Shown here in pieces: positions 9,855-19,001 of a DNA stretch of 64,000 nt (position 1 is the first letter of the stretch; each line of letters opens with the position of its first letter). The notes under the pieces are model-generated. The model worked only from the letters and a program-made list of their open reading frames with translations, had not been told where the DNA came from and did no database searches. The stretch comes from Deinococcus humi (GTDB lineage: Bacteria; Deinococcota; Deinococci; Deinococcales; Deinococcaceae). The stretch lies in contig NZ_JACHFL010000005.1 in NCBI RefSeq assembly GCF_014201875.1, forward strand, positions 310,001 to 374,000, written 5' to 3'. A program made the position numbers and the translations under genes.

Positions 9855-11315
9855 TTATCCTGTCCCTGGGCGTTCGTCAGCGGCGGACTTGGGCGTGTGC
9901 AGGACGGGCGTTCCCATGAACAGATTATTGAGTGATTCGGTCCAGGTGGGATGCGAGAACACTCCGTCCCGCAGGTCGCTCGCGGTCAGATTCCCTTGCA
10001 TGGCGACCTGAAGGACGCTGAGGGTTTCACCTCCCTCGGCCCCCAGGACCGTGGCGCCAAGAATCTGGTCTGTCTCGTCGTCCACGACGGCTTTCATCAG
10101 TCCGCTCGTCTCCCCCGTCTCGATGGCACGTGCCACCTTTGACATGGGCAGGGTGTACACCCGCACCCGCAGCCCCTGCTCGCGCGCCTGCATCTCATCC
10201 AGGCCGACGCGGGCGAGTTGCGGGTCCGTGAACACCGTGTAGGGGATCAGCCGGTTGTGCCACGAGCGCCGCTGCCCGTGCAGGAGAGCGTCGCGTACGA
10301 TCCGAAAGTCATCGTAGGCGACGTGGGTGAAGGCCGGGCCACCCTTGACGTCTCCCAAGGCGTATACCCCCTCGACATTGGTGCGCAGATCGTCGTCCAC
10401 CCGCACGTGTCCGCGCTCGTCCACGTCGACGCCCGCCACGTCCAGCCCCAGATCGTCCGTGTTCGGGGTACGGCCCGTGGCCACGAGGAGGTGCGATCCG
10501 GACAGGATCTGCTCGCCCTGTGGATCACGCACGAGGACATCGACTCCCGAATCCGAGCGGCGTGTCCACACGACTTCGCGCCCGCACAGGACAGCCACGC
10601 CCTCATCACACAGCACGTCCGTGAGCGCTGCCGCCACATCCGGGTCCTCGTGGCTCGCGAGCCGCTCGCCCCGCTCGATAACCGTCACCCGGCTTCCGAA
10701 ACGGGCGAAGGCCTGGCCGAACTCCAGTCCGATGTACCCGCCGCCGAGAATCAACAGATGTTCGGGAAGTTCCCGGAGCGCAAGCAGCCCCGTCGAATCC
10801 ACGGCACCCACATCGCGTAATCCGGGAAGGTTCGGCCAGGTGGGGCGGGCACCCGTGTTGATGAAGACCAGCGGCGCCTCGAAGGCCCGCCGGCTCCCAT
10901 CTGGCAGCGTCGCCTGCACGGTGTGAGGGCCGATAAACCGGGCACGGCCCATCACCAGCTCAACCCCCGCCTGTTCCAAACCGTCCCGGCTGCCTGAGCG
11001 GAACTGCTCGACTACGCTATCCTTGCGTGCCTGGACAGCCGCAAAATCGACCTGAACCTGACCGTCCTGAACGCCGTATTCGTCGCTGCGGCGGGCGAGG
11101 TGAGCGACACGCGCGCTGGCGATCATGGTTTTGGTGGGGGTGCAGCCCTCGTTCACGCAGGTACCACCCACGTGCTCGGCCTCGATCAGGACGACCTGAC
11201 GCCCACTGTCTGTCAGTGCCTGGGCAAGTGGGACACCTGCCTGTCCAGCACCGATGATGACGGCATCACAGCGATCAGGGGCAGGACGTTCCGTATCTGG
11301 CTTGTTTTGCGACAT
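9855..11315 (-). CDS. class-I pyridine nucleotide-disulfide oxidoreductase (mercuric reductase/lipoamide dehydrogenase-like)
   Basis: A cytoplasmic flavoenzyme of 486 aa that would move electrons between NAD(P)H and a disulfide or similar acceptor. It has the FAD motif GAGQAG at 22-27, a redox-active pair Cys53-x4-Cys58 in GTCVNEGCTPTK, the NAD-binding GGGYIG, the second FAD motif ending in YALGDV, and the C-terminal dimer-interface HPTWTE with the active-site His-Glu arrangement. It lacks the N-terminal heavy-metal domain and C-terminal vicinal Cys pair of true MerA, so mercury reduction is unlikely. ATG at 11315 is preferred over TTG at 11327 because GGAGG precedes it by five bases. A dead thioredoxin gene lies upstream on the other strand. 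Confidence 0.85.
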   Translation of the reverse strand: MSQNKPDTERPAPDRCDAVIIGAGQAGVPLAQALTDSGRQVVLIEAEHVGGTCVNEGCTPTKTMIASARVAHLARRSDEYGVQDGQVQVDFAAVQARKDSVVEQFRSGSRDGLEQAGVELVMGRARFIGPHTVQATLPDGSRRAFEAPLVFINTGARPTWPNLPGLRDVGAVDSTGLLALRELPEHLLILGGGYIGLEFGQAFARFGSRVTVIERGERLASHEDPDVAAALTDVLCDEGVAVLCGREVVWTRRSDSGVDVLVRDPQGEQILSGSHLLVATGRTPNTDDLGLDVAGVDVDERGHVRVDDDLRTNVEGVYALGDVKGGPAFTHVAYDDFRIVRDALLHGQRRSWHNRLIPYTVFTDPQLARVGLDEMQAREQGLRVRVYTLPMSKVARAIETGETSGLMKAVVDDETDQILGATVLGAEGGETLSVLQVAMQGNLTASDLRDGVFSHPTWTESLNNLFMGTPVLHTPKSAADERPGTG

Positions 11316-11569
11316 AGATTCCTCCAACAGCCCTCATCAGACACCATCGCTAGTGTGAGTGATGTCACGCAGCCAACAGAGGGGCAATGTTGTCGCCGCT
11401 CAGACAAAGGACAGGTGTTTCCTGGATGATCCCGTGAAGGCCAATGTCGCGAACACGATATAGCCGCTTTTTCACCACTGGCAAGTCCGGAGCGGCCCGC
11501 TGGCCGCCTGTGCCCGGTCCCGAGAAGACTGCCGTCCGGTCTGGCCTTCCCGCTCGCGTGCACAGGTGA

Positions 11570-11835
11570 AGGGAGGGGGCCATCAACCTGACTGAGAAGA
11601 CGCTCGCCAAACTTGCGCCCTAGGGCCTTACGCTTGTGGATTTCTGGGCCTCCTAGTGTCGCCCTGTCAGACAGTAGCCCCGGTTATTGACGATCAGGCG
11701 CAACACCTCCGGGTTCAGCTACGTGCTGCCCATGATCTGGGCCAGGAAGTGGACTCGTACTGGCGCAGGTCGTGGGCAGTGCGCATCACAACTCGCACGC
11801 CCAAGCACCCGCCCCGAATCTCAGCTGCGGTCTGA
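11570..11835 (+). pseudogene. thioredoxin remnant
   Basis: The plus frame from 11582 reads INLTEKTLAKLAP, stop, GLTLVDFWAS, stop, CRPVRQ, and then continues in another frame as VAPVIDDQAQ. This is the layout of a thioredoxin N-terminal half, where LVDFWASWCGPCR...APVI would be expected. There are two in-frame stops (11621-11623 and 11654-11656), one frameshift, loss of the second active-site Cys and no start codon. It is clearly inactive. The downstream half is too eroded to follow, so the end is approximate. Confidence 0.6.
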
Positions 11836-12161
11836 ATGCCGGGCAGGCCAATGTCGACCACGGTCACATCCTGGCCTTGCACACCAAGCACAGATCGGCA
11901 GCCCCTGATTGCATTGTCTCCCCATCAGTTCTCCTGACTAGAGGTTCGAATCTCACTCGAGTTCAACTCACGCGGGAACGTCCGTTCTCACGGCGCATCA
12001 GCTGCATAGCGTTGCGTTCAACACTCCGGACACAAGTTAGTTTCCCTTCTTGCGTCAGTCTCCCTCACGTGCCCAGAATCTCCGGTTGCCTGCTCAGGTG
12101 ATCAGGGAAGAGGAGCCTGACATTGTGCTTCCCGGCTGACCTGACGGCTCCTGAGACGGAG
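11836..12161. other. gap upstream of the APC permease
   Basis: About 325 bases with no credible gene. The last part should carry the permease promoter: CATACT at 12162-12167 lies ten bases before the ATG and could be a -10 box, but no good -35 is seen. Confidence 0.4.
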
Positions 12162-12177
12162 CATACTGCCCGCAGAA

Positions 12178-14145
12178 ATGACGCCGCCCGATTCTGTCCC
12201 GGCCCCTTCCATCGCGCCCTCCCCTATCAAGCGCTGGCTCCTGGAAGGCAGCAGTCCAGAGCCGGATCAACCGGGCTATTACGAGGGCGAACACAGCGTG
12301 CAGACCAAACACCAGACCCACCCCTGGTGGAAGGTGATGTGCCTGACCGGGGTCGATTACTTTTCTACCCTTGGCTATCAACCTGGCATTGCAGCGCTGG
12401 CTGCGGGGGTACTGTCGCCGCTGGCAACGCTGGTACTGGTGCTGGTCACGCTGTTCGGGGCCTTGCCGATGTACCGCCGGGTGGCACAGGAAAGTCCGCA
12501 TGGCGACGGCTCAATCAGCATGCTCGAACGGCTGCTGGGCTTCTGGCCGGGCAAATTTCTGGTGCTCGCCCTGATCGGCTTCGTGGCGACGGGATTCGTC
12601 ATCACCATCACGCTTTCAGCCGCCGACGCCGCCGCTCACCTGACTGAGAATCCCCTGCTCAGGCCGATGATCGGCGGCACGCAGGTACCTGTGACCCTCC
12701 TGCTGATCACCCTGCTGGGGGCGGTGTTTCTGAGAGGCTTCAATGAAGCGATCGGCATTGCCGTGGGCATCGTGATCGTGTATCTGGGCCTCAGCGCCGT
12801 TGTGGTGGTTGACGGCCTGCGGCTGGTGGCCAGTGAACCTCAGATCATCCCCGATTGGTGGGCCATGGTTCAGCAGAGTTACGCCTCGCCGCTGGCGATC
12901 ATCGGCGCCTCACTGCTGGTGTTTCCCAGACTGGCGCTGGGATTGTCAGGCTTCGAGACGGGCGTGGTGGTCATGCCGCTGATCAAGGGCGATGCAGGCG
13001 ACACCGAGGCCGCTCCGGCAGGCCGCATCCGCAACGGCCAGAACCTGCTGACCACCGCCGCGCTGATCATGAGCGTGTTTCTGTTGACCAGCAGCTTGGT
13101 CACCACCCTTCTGATCCCCACCGCTGCCTTCCAGGCTGGTGGCGCGGCCAACGGGCGGGCGCTGGCGTATCTGGCCCACCAGCGGCTCGGCGAGACGTTC
13201 GGCACGCTGTACGACGTCAGCACCATCGCCATTCTGTGGTTTGCGGGCGCTTCTGCCATGGCGGGGCTGCTGAACATCGTGCCTCGTTACCTGCCGCGCT
13301 ACGGCATGGCCCCTGACTGGATGCGCGCCAACCGCCCACTGGTGCTGGTTTTCGTGACGGTGGCTTTTGTGGTCACGCTGGCCTTCAAAGCCAACGTGGA
13401 CGCTCAGGCAGGCGCATACGCGACAGGGGTGCTGGCCTTGATGACCTCGGCAGCGGTGGCCGTTACTTTGTCGTCGGTTCGGCGCAGGCAACGCACGCAG
13501 AGCTGGGCGTTCGGCCTCATCAGCCTGATTTTTATCTACACCATCTCGGTGACGGTGATCGGCAATCCAGGCGGGCTGCTGATTGCGCTGCTGTTTATCG
13601 CCGCGGTGCTGGTGGTCAGCTTTGCCTCACGGGTGCAGCGTTCCTTCGAACTGCGGGTCAGCCGCGTGGTCCTAGACGACTCAGCAGTGCAGCTCCTCAA
13701 GAGCTTCCCGATTCGCCCACTGCGCCTGGTGGCCCACCGCCCCGGATGCTACACGCTAGCGGAATACTGCAAACAGGAACTCCGTGCCCGGCAGATGGCC
13801 CATCTCCCCGACGACGTGCCCTTCCTCTTCCTAGAAGCCGAGGTGGACGATGCCTCGGACTTCAGCGACGTGGTGGAGGTCAGCAGCGTGAGGGTGGGCC
13901 CGTACGGTGTCCTGAAGGCCAGGGGCTCCAGCGTGCCCAACACTATTGCTGCAGTGATGCTGCATCTGCGGGGGAAGGGTGCGCCGCCGCAGGTGTACAT
14001 GCGCTGGAGTGAGGATACGCCGCTTCACCTGGCCCTCAAGTTCCTGGTGGAAGGCCAGGGCGACGTCCCGCCCCTGACCCACGAAATCCTGCGCCGGGCC
14101 GAACCGAACCGGGATCGCCGCCCGATTGTGCATGTGGGGGGCTAG
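12178..14145 (+). CDS. APC-superfamily permease with C-terminal cytoplasmic domain
   Basis: A membrane protein of 655 aa with roughly twelve hydrophobic segments between residues 50 and 490, followed by a soluble domain of about 160 aa. The first helix region [20 protein letters not shown] matches the unwound substrate-binding helix of APC transporters. The architecture (core plus C-terminal soluble domain) resembles potassium/amino-acid transporters of the KUP/KimA-like branch, but I cannot name the substrate. No Shine-Dalgarno sequence precedes the ATG; a CATACT box ten bases upstream suggests a very short leader. It stands alone, with no obvious operon partner. Confidence 0.75.
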   Translation: MTPPDSVPAPSIAPSPIKRWLLEGSSPEPDQPGYYEGEHSVQTKHQTHPWWKVMCLTGVDYFSTLGYQPGIAALAAGVLSPLATLVLVLVTLFGALPMYRRVAQESPHGDGSISMLERLLGFWPGKFLVLALIGFVATGFVITITLSAADAAAHLTENPLLRPMIGGTQVPVTLLLITLLGAVFLRGFNEAIGIAVGIVIVYLGLSAVVVVDGLRLVASEPQIIPDWWAMVQQSYASPLAIIGASLLVFPRLALGLSGFETGVVVMPLIKGDAGDTEAAPAGRIRNGQNLLTTAALIMSVFLLTSSLVTTLLIPTAAFQAGGAANGRALAYLAHQRLGETFGTLYDVSTIAILWFAGASAMAGLLNIVPRYLPRYGMAPDWMRANRPLVLVFVTVAFVVTLAFKANVDAQAGAYATGVLALMTSAAVAVTLSSVRRRQRTQSWAFGLISLIFIYTISVTVIGNPGGLLIALLFIAAVLVVSFASRVQRSFELRVSRVVLDDSAVQLLKSFPIRPLRLVAHRPGCYTLAEYCKQELRARQMAHLPDDVPFLFLEAEVDDASDFSDVVEVSSVRVGPYGVLKARGSSVPNTIAAVMLHLRGKGAPPQVYMRWSEDTPLHLALKFLVEGQGDVPPLTHEILRRAEPNRDRRPIVHVGG

Positions 14146-14312
14146 CAGGGCAACAGCGGCAGAACTGGACCGCTGTAGAGGTAGGAGCCTCCTGATGGCC
14201 AACTGAATGGACCCAGGCCTCCATCTGTCGAAGTATCAGGGCTGCCGACGATGATCCGCCCGGCTCTTACGTGCGGAAGAAGCATCAAAACTGCGTGACG
14301 GCTCAAACGCGG

Positions 14313-14318
14313 CACACT
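14313..14318 (+). promoter_or_regulatory. possible leaderless -10 box (CACACT)
   Basis: CACACT followed by six bases and then ATG at 14325; no Shine-Dalgarno sequence is present. The spacing fits the leaderless pattern seen at other genes here. The -35 region is poor. Confidence 0.35.
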
Positions 14319-14324
14319 GGAACC

Positions 14325-14633
14325 ATGGACATCACCAACCGCTTACTGGTCACCATTCCCGCCGCCGCCACACCTGAGGAGCGTTTGAACCATCTCCGAC
14401 AGGCCATTTTCGCCGCGTTGGAGGACGGCACGCTCACGGTGGCTGAGTTGCAGGCGTTGCGGGAAGCACGGGTGGCGTTGGGCATCAGCGCCCTCCAGGC
14501 GCGGACGTTGCGGGCGGAGGTCTATCACGCAGCACTTTTGCGGGCGCAGGAGGATGACCGGCTCTCGTCCGAGGAACTGGAGACGTTGAATCAGATTCTG
14601 CTTTTCTTCAACACCCTCAGGGATGAGCGCTGA
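14325..14633 (+). CDS. small helical protein of unknown function
   Basis: A 102-aa protein beginning MDITNRLLVTIPAAATPEER. It is acidic and probably all-helical. Two similar segments, DGTLTVAELQALREARV and DDRLSSEELETLNQIL, each look like a short acidic turn followed by a helix, faintly reminiscent of EF-hand or TerB-like repeats; calcium or metal binding is only a guess. An upstream extension to 14271 is possible but this ATG has a CACACT box six bases before it. It is separated from the permease by about 180 bases. Confidence 0.6.
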   Translation: MDITNRLLVTIPAAATPEERLNHLRQAIFAALEDGTLTVAELQALREARVALGISALQARTLRAEVYHAALLRAQEDDRLSSEELETLNQILLFFNTLRDER

Positions 14634-15067
14634 GCTCAGATCGCATTCCCGCACCAGCGTTTCCAGGGAGACGTGGTCAACGGCTGCAGTAGGGGTGAGT
14701 CGACTAAAGGCAACACAAGCATGCGACTGTCCTTACGTGTCTTGCCTATGCCTTACTGGCCAGAGCTCTCAAGGCTGTTGGAGGAGAACAACCGACGCGA
14801 CAGTGAAGCAGAAATGCTGTTGAACCCATACCTTAGGTCATGTCGGGCACGAATTGGCAGCAGATCATCGGCATGACCCAACTCTCAGCACCCGACACTT
14901 CGGTCCAGCTCCAGCCCACGGGCTCGCTGAGCAGCATCTACGCTGTCCTCCCCTGACGTTGTTCCAGACGCCATCGGCTGTCCCGCAATAGAGGGTCCAG
15001 ACACGACGCTGCATTGCCCGCCTGGATAATCCTGGTGAGCAGCTGCCGTCTGGTACCCAGTACGAGC
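14634..15067. other. 434 bases without a supported gene
   Basis: No open frame here has both a start signal and family-like composition. The MerR promoter begins at its right edge. Confidence 0.45.
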
Positions 15068-15098
15068 TTGACCTTCCTGTGGCTGGAACGCTTAGCGT
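15068..15098 (+). promoter_or_regulatory. MerR-type promoter/operator with 19-bp spacer
   Basis: TTGACC (15068-15073), a 19-base spacer containing the dyad TTCC-N7-GGAA, then TAGCGT (15093-15098). This is the overlong spacer that MerR-family regulators act on by twisting DNA, and it resembles CueR-type sites. The predicted transcript would begin at or within a few bases of the ATG at 15107, so the message should be leaderless and autoregulated. Confidence 0.7.
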
Positions 15099-15106
15099 GG
15101 CTGAAT

Positions 15107-15913
15107 ATGCGAGGTCGCCTGATCATTTCCCGATTTGCCGTCCTGACCGGTCTGTCCCCAAAGACACTGAGGTACTACGACGAGATCGGCCTGCTGTGTC
15201 CCGCAGCCGTCGACGACGTCAACAGCTACCGCTATTACAGCGTCGCGCAGATTGAGCTGGCCGTCCGCATCCGCCGTTGGCGCGAGCTGGGACTGCCGCT
15301 GCACGAGATCCGGGACATGATCGACCACCCCGCCCATGCGCAGGAGGTGCTTGTCCGGCACGAGAAACGGCTGAGCGCTGAGATTGAAGATCGTCAGCAC
15401 TCTCTGCTGACCCTGCGCACCTACCTCCTGGAGGAGCCTATGAACTACCGCACCGAACAGCTTCAGGCCCGACAGACCCTGAGCATCCGCACGCGTCTTC
15501 AGCCTCCACATTACGAGGTGATCCCCGAAGCCTTGCGCGAGTTGATGATGTACGCAAAGGCCCAGGGATATCAGATTGAGAGACCGAGCTTCTTCATGCA
15601 CGACAACGACGACACCGGCGAGGGGAGTTTGGTAGAGGTCTGTCTGCCTGTTGAGGGGGCCGTCAAAGGCGACGGACGCATTGAAGTGAGGACGTTCAAG
15701 GGGGGCAACGCCTTCATCGGGCGGTTCGTTGGTCCCTACGATAAAACAGGGGCGGCATACTCGGCGGTGGTCGAGGAAGCCCTGCGACGTGAACTCAGAA
15801 TCACGGGGGTGACGGCCGAATTCTACGTCAAGAGCGTCCCTGACACCCCAAACCCTGAGGCGTACGAGACAGACATTGTCTTCTTTCTGGAAGAACTGAG
15901 GGGAGAGCGGTAA
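15107..15913 (+). CDS. MerR-family transcription regulator with effector-binding domain
   Basis: A cytoplasmic regulator of 268 aa. N-terminal winged helix: [26 protein letters not shown] followed by [25 protein letters not shown] (shown in pieces across residues 5-70), the MerR hallmark, then a helical linker. The C-terminal 150 residues resemble GyrI-like small-molecule binding domains, as in BltR/BmrR, with the ending [11 protein letters not shown]. No metal-binding Cys cluster is visible, so a drug or organic ligand is likelier than a metal. ATG at 15107 is chosen because the N-terminal helix begins there and the promoter -10 box is only eight bases upstream. No efflux gene is adjacent; its main target is probably its own promoter. 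Confidence 0.85.
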   Translation: MRGRLIISRFAVLTGLSPKTLRYYDEIGLLCPAAVDDVNSYRYYSVAQIELAVRIRRWRELGLPLHEIRDMIDHPAHAQEVLVRHEKRLSAEIEDRQHSLLTLRTYLLEEPMNYRTEQLQARQTLSIRTRLQPPHYEVIPEALRELMMYAKAQGYQIERPSFFMHDNDDTGEGSLVEVCLPVEGAVKGDGRIEVRTFKGGNAFIGRFVGPYDKTGAAYSAVVEEALRRELRITGVTAEFYVKSVPDTPNPEAYETDIVFFLEELRGER

Positions 15914-15986
15914 CGGCGTGAAGGTGTCCCAGGCAAGGGTTAGCGGGTCAGGAGCGCTACATTCCTGGCGATGGATGGCAGCAGTA

Positions 15987-16031
15987 CCACCTCAACACTT
16001 TGTCGCTAGAACCAACGAAGTGTTGAGGTGG
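15987..16031. repeat. perfect 14-bp inverted repeat with 17-base loop
   Basis: CCACCTCAACACTT (15987-16000) pairs exactly with AAGTGTTGAGGTGG (16018-16031). It lies 74 bases beyond the MerR stop and is not followed by a T-run, so it is a poor intrinsic terminator. It could be an insertion-sequence or MITE end, or a structured RNA 3' end. Confidence 0.7.
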
Positions 16032-16247
16032 GCCCAGTCAAGACCGCTCCTGATGGATGGCTTTCCTGATGAAAGTCTTGAAGTCGGGCATCAGGAGATG
16101 CCGCCTCACAGGGACATTGCGCCACAGTCTTTCGGGGTTCAGTTCCCTGCGGAGCCATGGAGTGTGGCGGTGGAGTCACCCATTGGATGCGTCGCTGCGG
16201 ATCAAAGCATGCATGGAGCCGCAACCCAATTTCAGGCTTTCAGAGAT

Positions 16248-16718
16248 TCAGGACTTGCCCTGATCTGGTGCCTTGTACTGCACGGTACACACCGTCTTGA
16301 TGCCGCCGCGCATCCCGTAATCGCAGCGGATCTCCATACTGAGGGGGTCAAGGAGTTTCACCAGATCGGCCAGAACACGGCGGGTGGCGTGCTCGTGGTA
16401 GATCCCTACGAAACGGTAACTGGTCAGGTAGTACTTGAGGCTTTTAAGTTCCACGCAAACATCACGTGGCTGATAGCGAATCTCCAGCGTACCGAAATCC
16501 GGCAGGCCGCTCCACGGACACACCGGACTGAACTCGTCGGTAGTGATCTCGATCTGCATGGGTTCGCCGGGATAATGGACCGGATCGTCGAGGCGCACAT
16601 GCTCGAACGTGCCTAGCACGTCCGTGTCGATGGCGTCCAGGCCCTGCACGTCATAGCGGCGGTCAAAACCTGGTTGCTGGGGCGCGCTCACGGCGGCCCG
16701 TTCTTCTGTCTTCGTCAT
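16248..16718 (-). CDS. queF: NADPH-dependent 7-cyano-7-deazaguanine reductase QueF
   Basis: Reduces preQ0 to preQ1 in queuosine tRNA modification. At 156 aa it is the unimodular (type I) enzyme. Nucleophilic Cys67 in FSPVCPWS and Asp74 have the seven-residue spacing of the catalytic Cys/Asp pair. The QueF motif E90-LKSLKYY (NADPH/substrate binding) follows, then FVGIYHEH. The start is ATG at 16718 with GGAGA at good distance. It lies downstream of the queuosine-precursor transporter on the same strand, but a separate promoter is visible upstream. No other queuosine synthesis gene is in the window. Confidence 0.95.
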   Translation of the reverse strand: MTKTEERAAVSAPQQPGFDRRYDVQGLDAIDTDVLGTFEHVRLDDPVHYPGEPMQIEITTDEFSPVCPWSGLPDFGTLEIRYQPRDVCVELKSLKYYLTSYRFVGIYHEHATRRVLADLVKLLDPLSMEIRCDYGMRGGIKTVCTVQYKAPDQGKS

Positions 16719-16733
16719 GGTTTCTCCTGAAGC

Positions 16734-16753
16734 GGACGCCACCAGTGGCGTCC
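16734..16753 (-). promoter_or_regulatory. hairpin just upstream of the queF ribosome binding site
   Basis: In the minus-strand RNA, GGACGCCA-CTGG-TGGCGTCC folds into an 8-bp stem five bases before the Shine-Dalgarno sequence. It may shape translation initiation. It has no T-run and does not match a preQ1 riboswitch that I recognise. Confidence 0.45.
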
Positions 16754-16831
16754 GGGATGACAGCACAGGTCATCCATGGTGGAGTGGGTTGCCCTCACCC
16801 CGGTGTCGGGGAAGGGTCACCTCACCCGGAT

Positions 16832-16860
16832 AGTATCGGGGGCCATCGAGGGCAGCACAA
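16832..16860 (-). promoter_or_regulatory. queF promoter
   Basis: On the minus strand TTGTGC (16855-16860), a 17-base spacer, and GATACT (16832-16837). This gives a leader of about 100 bases, which includes a CCCCG-ACAC-CGGGG hairpin and the hairpin next to the ribosome binding site. Confidence 0.5.
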
Positions 16861-16893
16861 GGATCTCGGTGTCGATTGATCGGATAAGGATGT

Positions 16894-17502
16894 TCAGGCG
16901 GGAACAGGGTCTGGCGCGACTTGTGTGCGGACCCAGCGCACCAGCGGAATCAACAACAGGCTGATCAGCATCTTGATTGCGATCTGCCCCAGCATCAGGT
17001 TCAGCAGGGGCGCGCCTGTTCCCGCAAAGGCAATCGTGATGAACACGACCGTATCCAGGGTGGTGCTCACGGCGTTCGAGGCGATCACCTGTGTGGCGAC
17101 GCCACGCGCTTTCAGGCGTTCGAAAATAAGAGCGTCGAGGGCAGTGCTGATCAGATAGGCCACAAGACTGGCCGCCACAACCCTGAGCGTGGAGCCGAAC
17201 ACCACCTGATACGCACTGTCCTGAAAGAAGTCCGGTTTGGGCAGGGCGTTGACCAGCACGCCGTACCCGGCCAGCAGGGCATTCGCGAACAGGCCGCCCC
17301 ACAGGGCCGCCTTGGCGACCGTCCAGCCGCCCGCCGCGTGAATGGCGTCACGGAGCGTGAAGGTCAGGGAATACAGGAAAATCGCGCCGGGGAAGATCAA
17401 CGCGCCGATCTGGACCAGACGGCCTGCGGTGACGTTACTGACAAGTTCGGCACCGATGTAGACGGCGACGAGAATCACCAGGAGGGTATTGCGTGAGGTC
17501 AT
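16894..17502 (-). CDS. yhhQ: queuosine precursor transporter, YhhQ/QPTR (DUF165) family
   Basis: A 202-aa inner-membrane protein with about six hydrophobic helices. It carries family features: an N-terminal NVTAGRLV stretch, FTLRDAIHAAGG (the conserved TDxxxExxG-like region of DUF165), YLISTALDALIFERLK and NAVSTTLDTVVFITIAF. The family imports preQ0/preQ1. Its position beside queF fits salvage of queuosine precursors, since no de novo pathway gene is nearby. The start is ATG at 17502 with AAGGA upstream. A longer frame from 17529 lacks signals. Confidence 0.88.
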   Translation of the reverse strand: MTSRNTLLVILVAVYIGAELVSNVTAGRLVQIGALIFPGAIFLYSLTFTLRDAIHAAGGWTVAKAALWGGLFANALLAGYGVLVNALPKPDFFQDSAYQVVFGSTLRVVAASLVAYLISTALDALIFERLKARGVATQVIASNAVSTTLDTVVFITIAFAGTGAPLLNLMLGQIAIKMLISLLLIPLVRWVRTQVAPDPVPA

Positions 17503-18174
17503 ATGATCCTTGAGCGGGGCAGACGGCAAGGCGCGTCTCAGCCCGGAGGGGTCTGGCCCCCGTCAAACGCCATCTCGGACGTTTGGCCCAGTGGCAGGGC
17601 ATCCAGAGCCATGGATGATCCTGCGCTGTGGCGGGGAACCTGGCTGGAGAGGGACTGGGTGGTGAACTTTACTTCAACGTGTCACGAGGCGACTGGGGCG
17701 CGCTGCTGGAACGTAGCGGCCTCGCCAATCGCGGCCCCTGGATGTCGGCGGGGCGAGGATCGCCTCCAGCCGGACAGGGGGGATGTCCGATTCCTGCCGT
17801 AGTACTGGTTCATAGGTCTCCTTGACGCATGTGCGGCCTTACATGCGAAAGATGGGGCGCGTTCTGCGCCCACGGGAGTTTTGCATACCTGTCGCGCCCA
17901 TAGGCAGGGCCTTTTGGCCGCGGTCTCCAGAACCATGGAGCGGGTGGCTCCCAGGCTGCGCTATCGACAGGACGGGGTGGGGATGATCAAGAACCCATCT
18001 GCAAGAATGCGAATGCAATCCCCCGAAATCTGTGGGGGCGACATTCGCAGATTTCTTCGACTGGGAGCGCTGTGCCCTGCCCACTCGCCACTGGTTTTCC
18101 CGCGTTCACACTTGCACGATCCGCTCTCTTGCTCTGTTGTCCGCCTGGCCGCACACGAACGACAGGAGGAACGA
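17503..18174. other. divergent intergenic region, about 670 bases
   Basis: Holds the promoters of the queuosine transporter (minus) and the MBL hydrolase (plus). I see no convincing gene. An imperfectly placed inverted repeat GAAATCTG...CAGATTTC (18025-18032 and 18048-18055) lies about 120 bases before the MBL start and could be an operator. Confidence 0.4.
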
Positions 18175-18894
18175 ATGAATGAATCTCCTTTCAATCCGCT
18201 TGCCGATGACGTGTTCGCGCTGGCCGTCTGGGATGAGGGCTGGGGTTCGTACAACAACTGCTACCTGCTGGTCCGTGGTGACCGGGTGCTCCTGATCGAC
18301 ACCGGCAAAGCGGAACACTTTCCGCACCTGCAGGCCGCGCTGGCCACCCTCGGGAAAACCGCTGCCGACGTGACGGCCCTGATCGCAACCCACGGCCACC
18401 CGGACCACATCGGCAGTGCCCACAGGTTCACCAACGCCCGCAAGTACATTCACCCAAACGACGTGCCGATGCTGACCGCTGAAGCCCGCGAGTTGTTCAC
18501 GGACAGCTTGCCCGATCACGGTGACGTCCAGGGACTGACCTGCTGGCTGTGGGGGGATCACACACCCGGATCGTGCGTTCTATACGACGGCGTCTCCCAC
18601 GTCACCTTTGCGGGCGATCCCATCTGTTTCTTCGGCCAGGCTCTACCGCAAGGCGAGCTCGTGGAGAGGGCGCCAGCTCTCCGGGAAACCCTGACGGCGC
18701 TGATCGCTCAGGGGGAGCTGTGGCGCGACCCCCGCGTTCAGCCCGAGCGCTTTCAGCGCGGCGTGGCGTATCTCAGTGGCCTCGACACGTCACACTTCGC
18801 GACGGGGCATGGGGTTGTCCTCCACGGCGACTTGAAAGGGTTCTTCTCCAATCTGATCGAGGCCAGCAACACCCACACCCAGGGGGAGTCCTGA
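18175..18894 (+). CDS. metallo-beta-lactamase-fold hydrolase
   Basis: A 239-aa cytoplasmic enzyme of the MBL superfamily. The dinuclear zinc motif is His73-Gly-His75-Pro-Asp77-His78 in THGHPDH. Further ligands are probably the His in GDHTPGS, the Asp in FAGDPI and the His near the C-terminus in FATGHG. The overall pattern is that of glyoxalase II-like or quorum-lactonase-like small hydrolases; substrate unknown. The start is ATG at 18175 with GGAGGA four to five bases upstream. Transcribed alone, with a terminator-like hairpin after it. Confidence 0.88.
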   Translation: MNESPFNPLADDVFALAVWDEGWGSYNNCYLLVRGDRVLLIDTGKAEHFPHLQAALATLGKTAADVTALIATHGHPDHIGSAHRFTNARKYIHPNDVPMLTAEARELFTDSLPDHGDVQGLTCWLWGDHTPGSCVLYDGVSHVTFAGDPICFFGQALPQGELVERAPALRETLTALIAQGELWRDPRVQPERFQRGVAYLSGLDTSHFATGHGVVLHGDLKGFFSNLIEASNTHTQGES

Positions 18895-18952
18895 GCGGTT
18901 CCGCAACGGTTAATGGTGCCGCACTCAGCCGCACGCCCGAGGGAGCCGCTCT

Positions 18953-18990
18953 CCGGCCCTCTGAGATCCCGAGGGCCGGACGATGCGTCT
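18953..18990 (+). terminator. terminator-like hairpin between convergent genes
   Basis: CCGGCCCTC (18953-18961) pairs with GAGGGCCGG (18971-18979), 9 bp with a nine-base loop, then a weakly T-rich tail (TCTTTGTT). It separates the MBL gene from the end of the respiratory operon. Confidence 0.5.
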
Positions 18991-19001
18991 TTGTTCCACC
19001 C

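Noticed and set aside
9855..11315. True mercuric reductase
   Set aside because: No N-terminal metal-binding domain, no C-terminal Cys pair and no mer genes nearby.
16719..16893. preQ1 riboswitch before queF
   Set aside because: Hairpins are present but the preQ1 loop and A-rich tail patterns are not.
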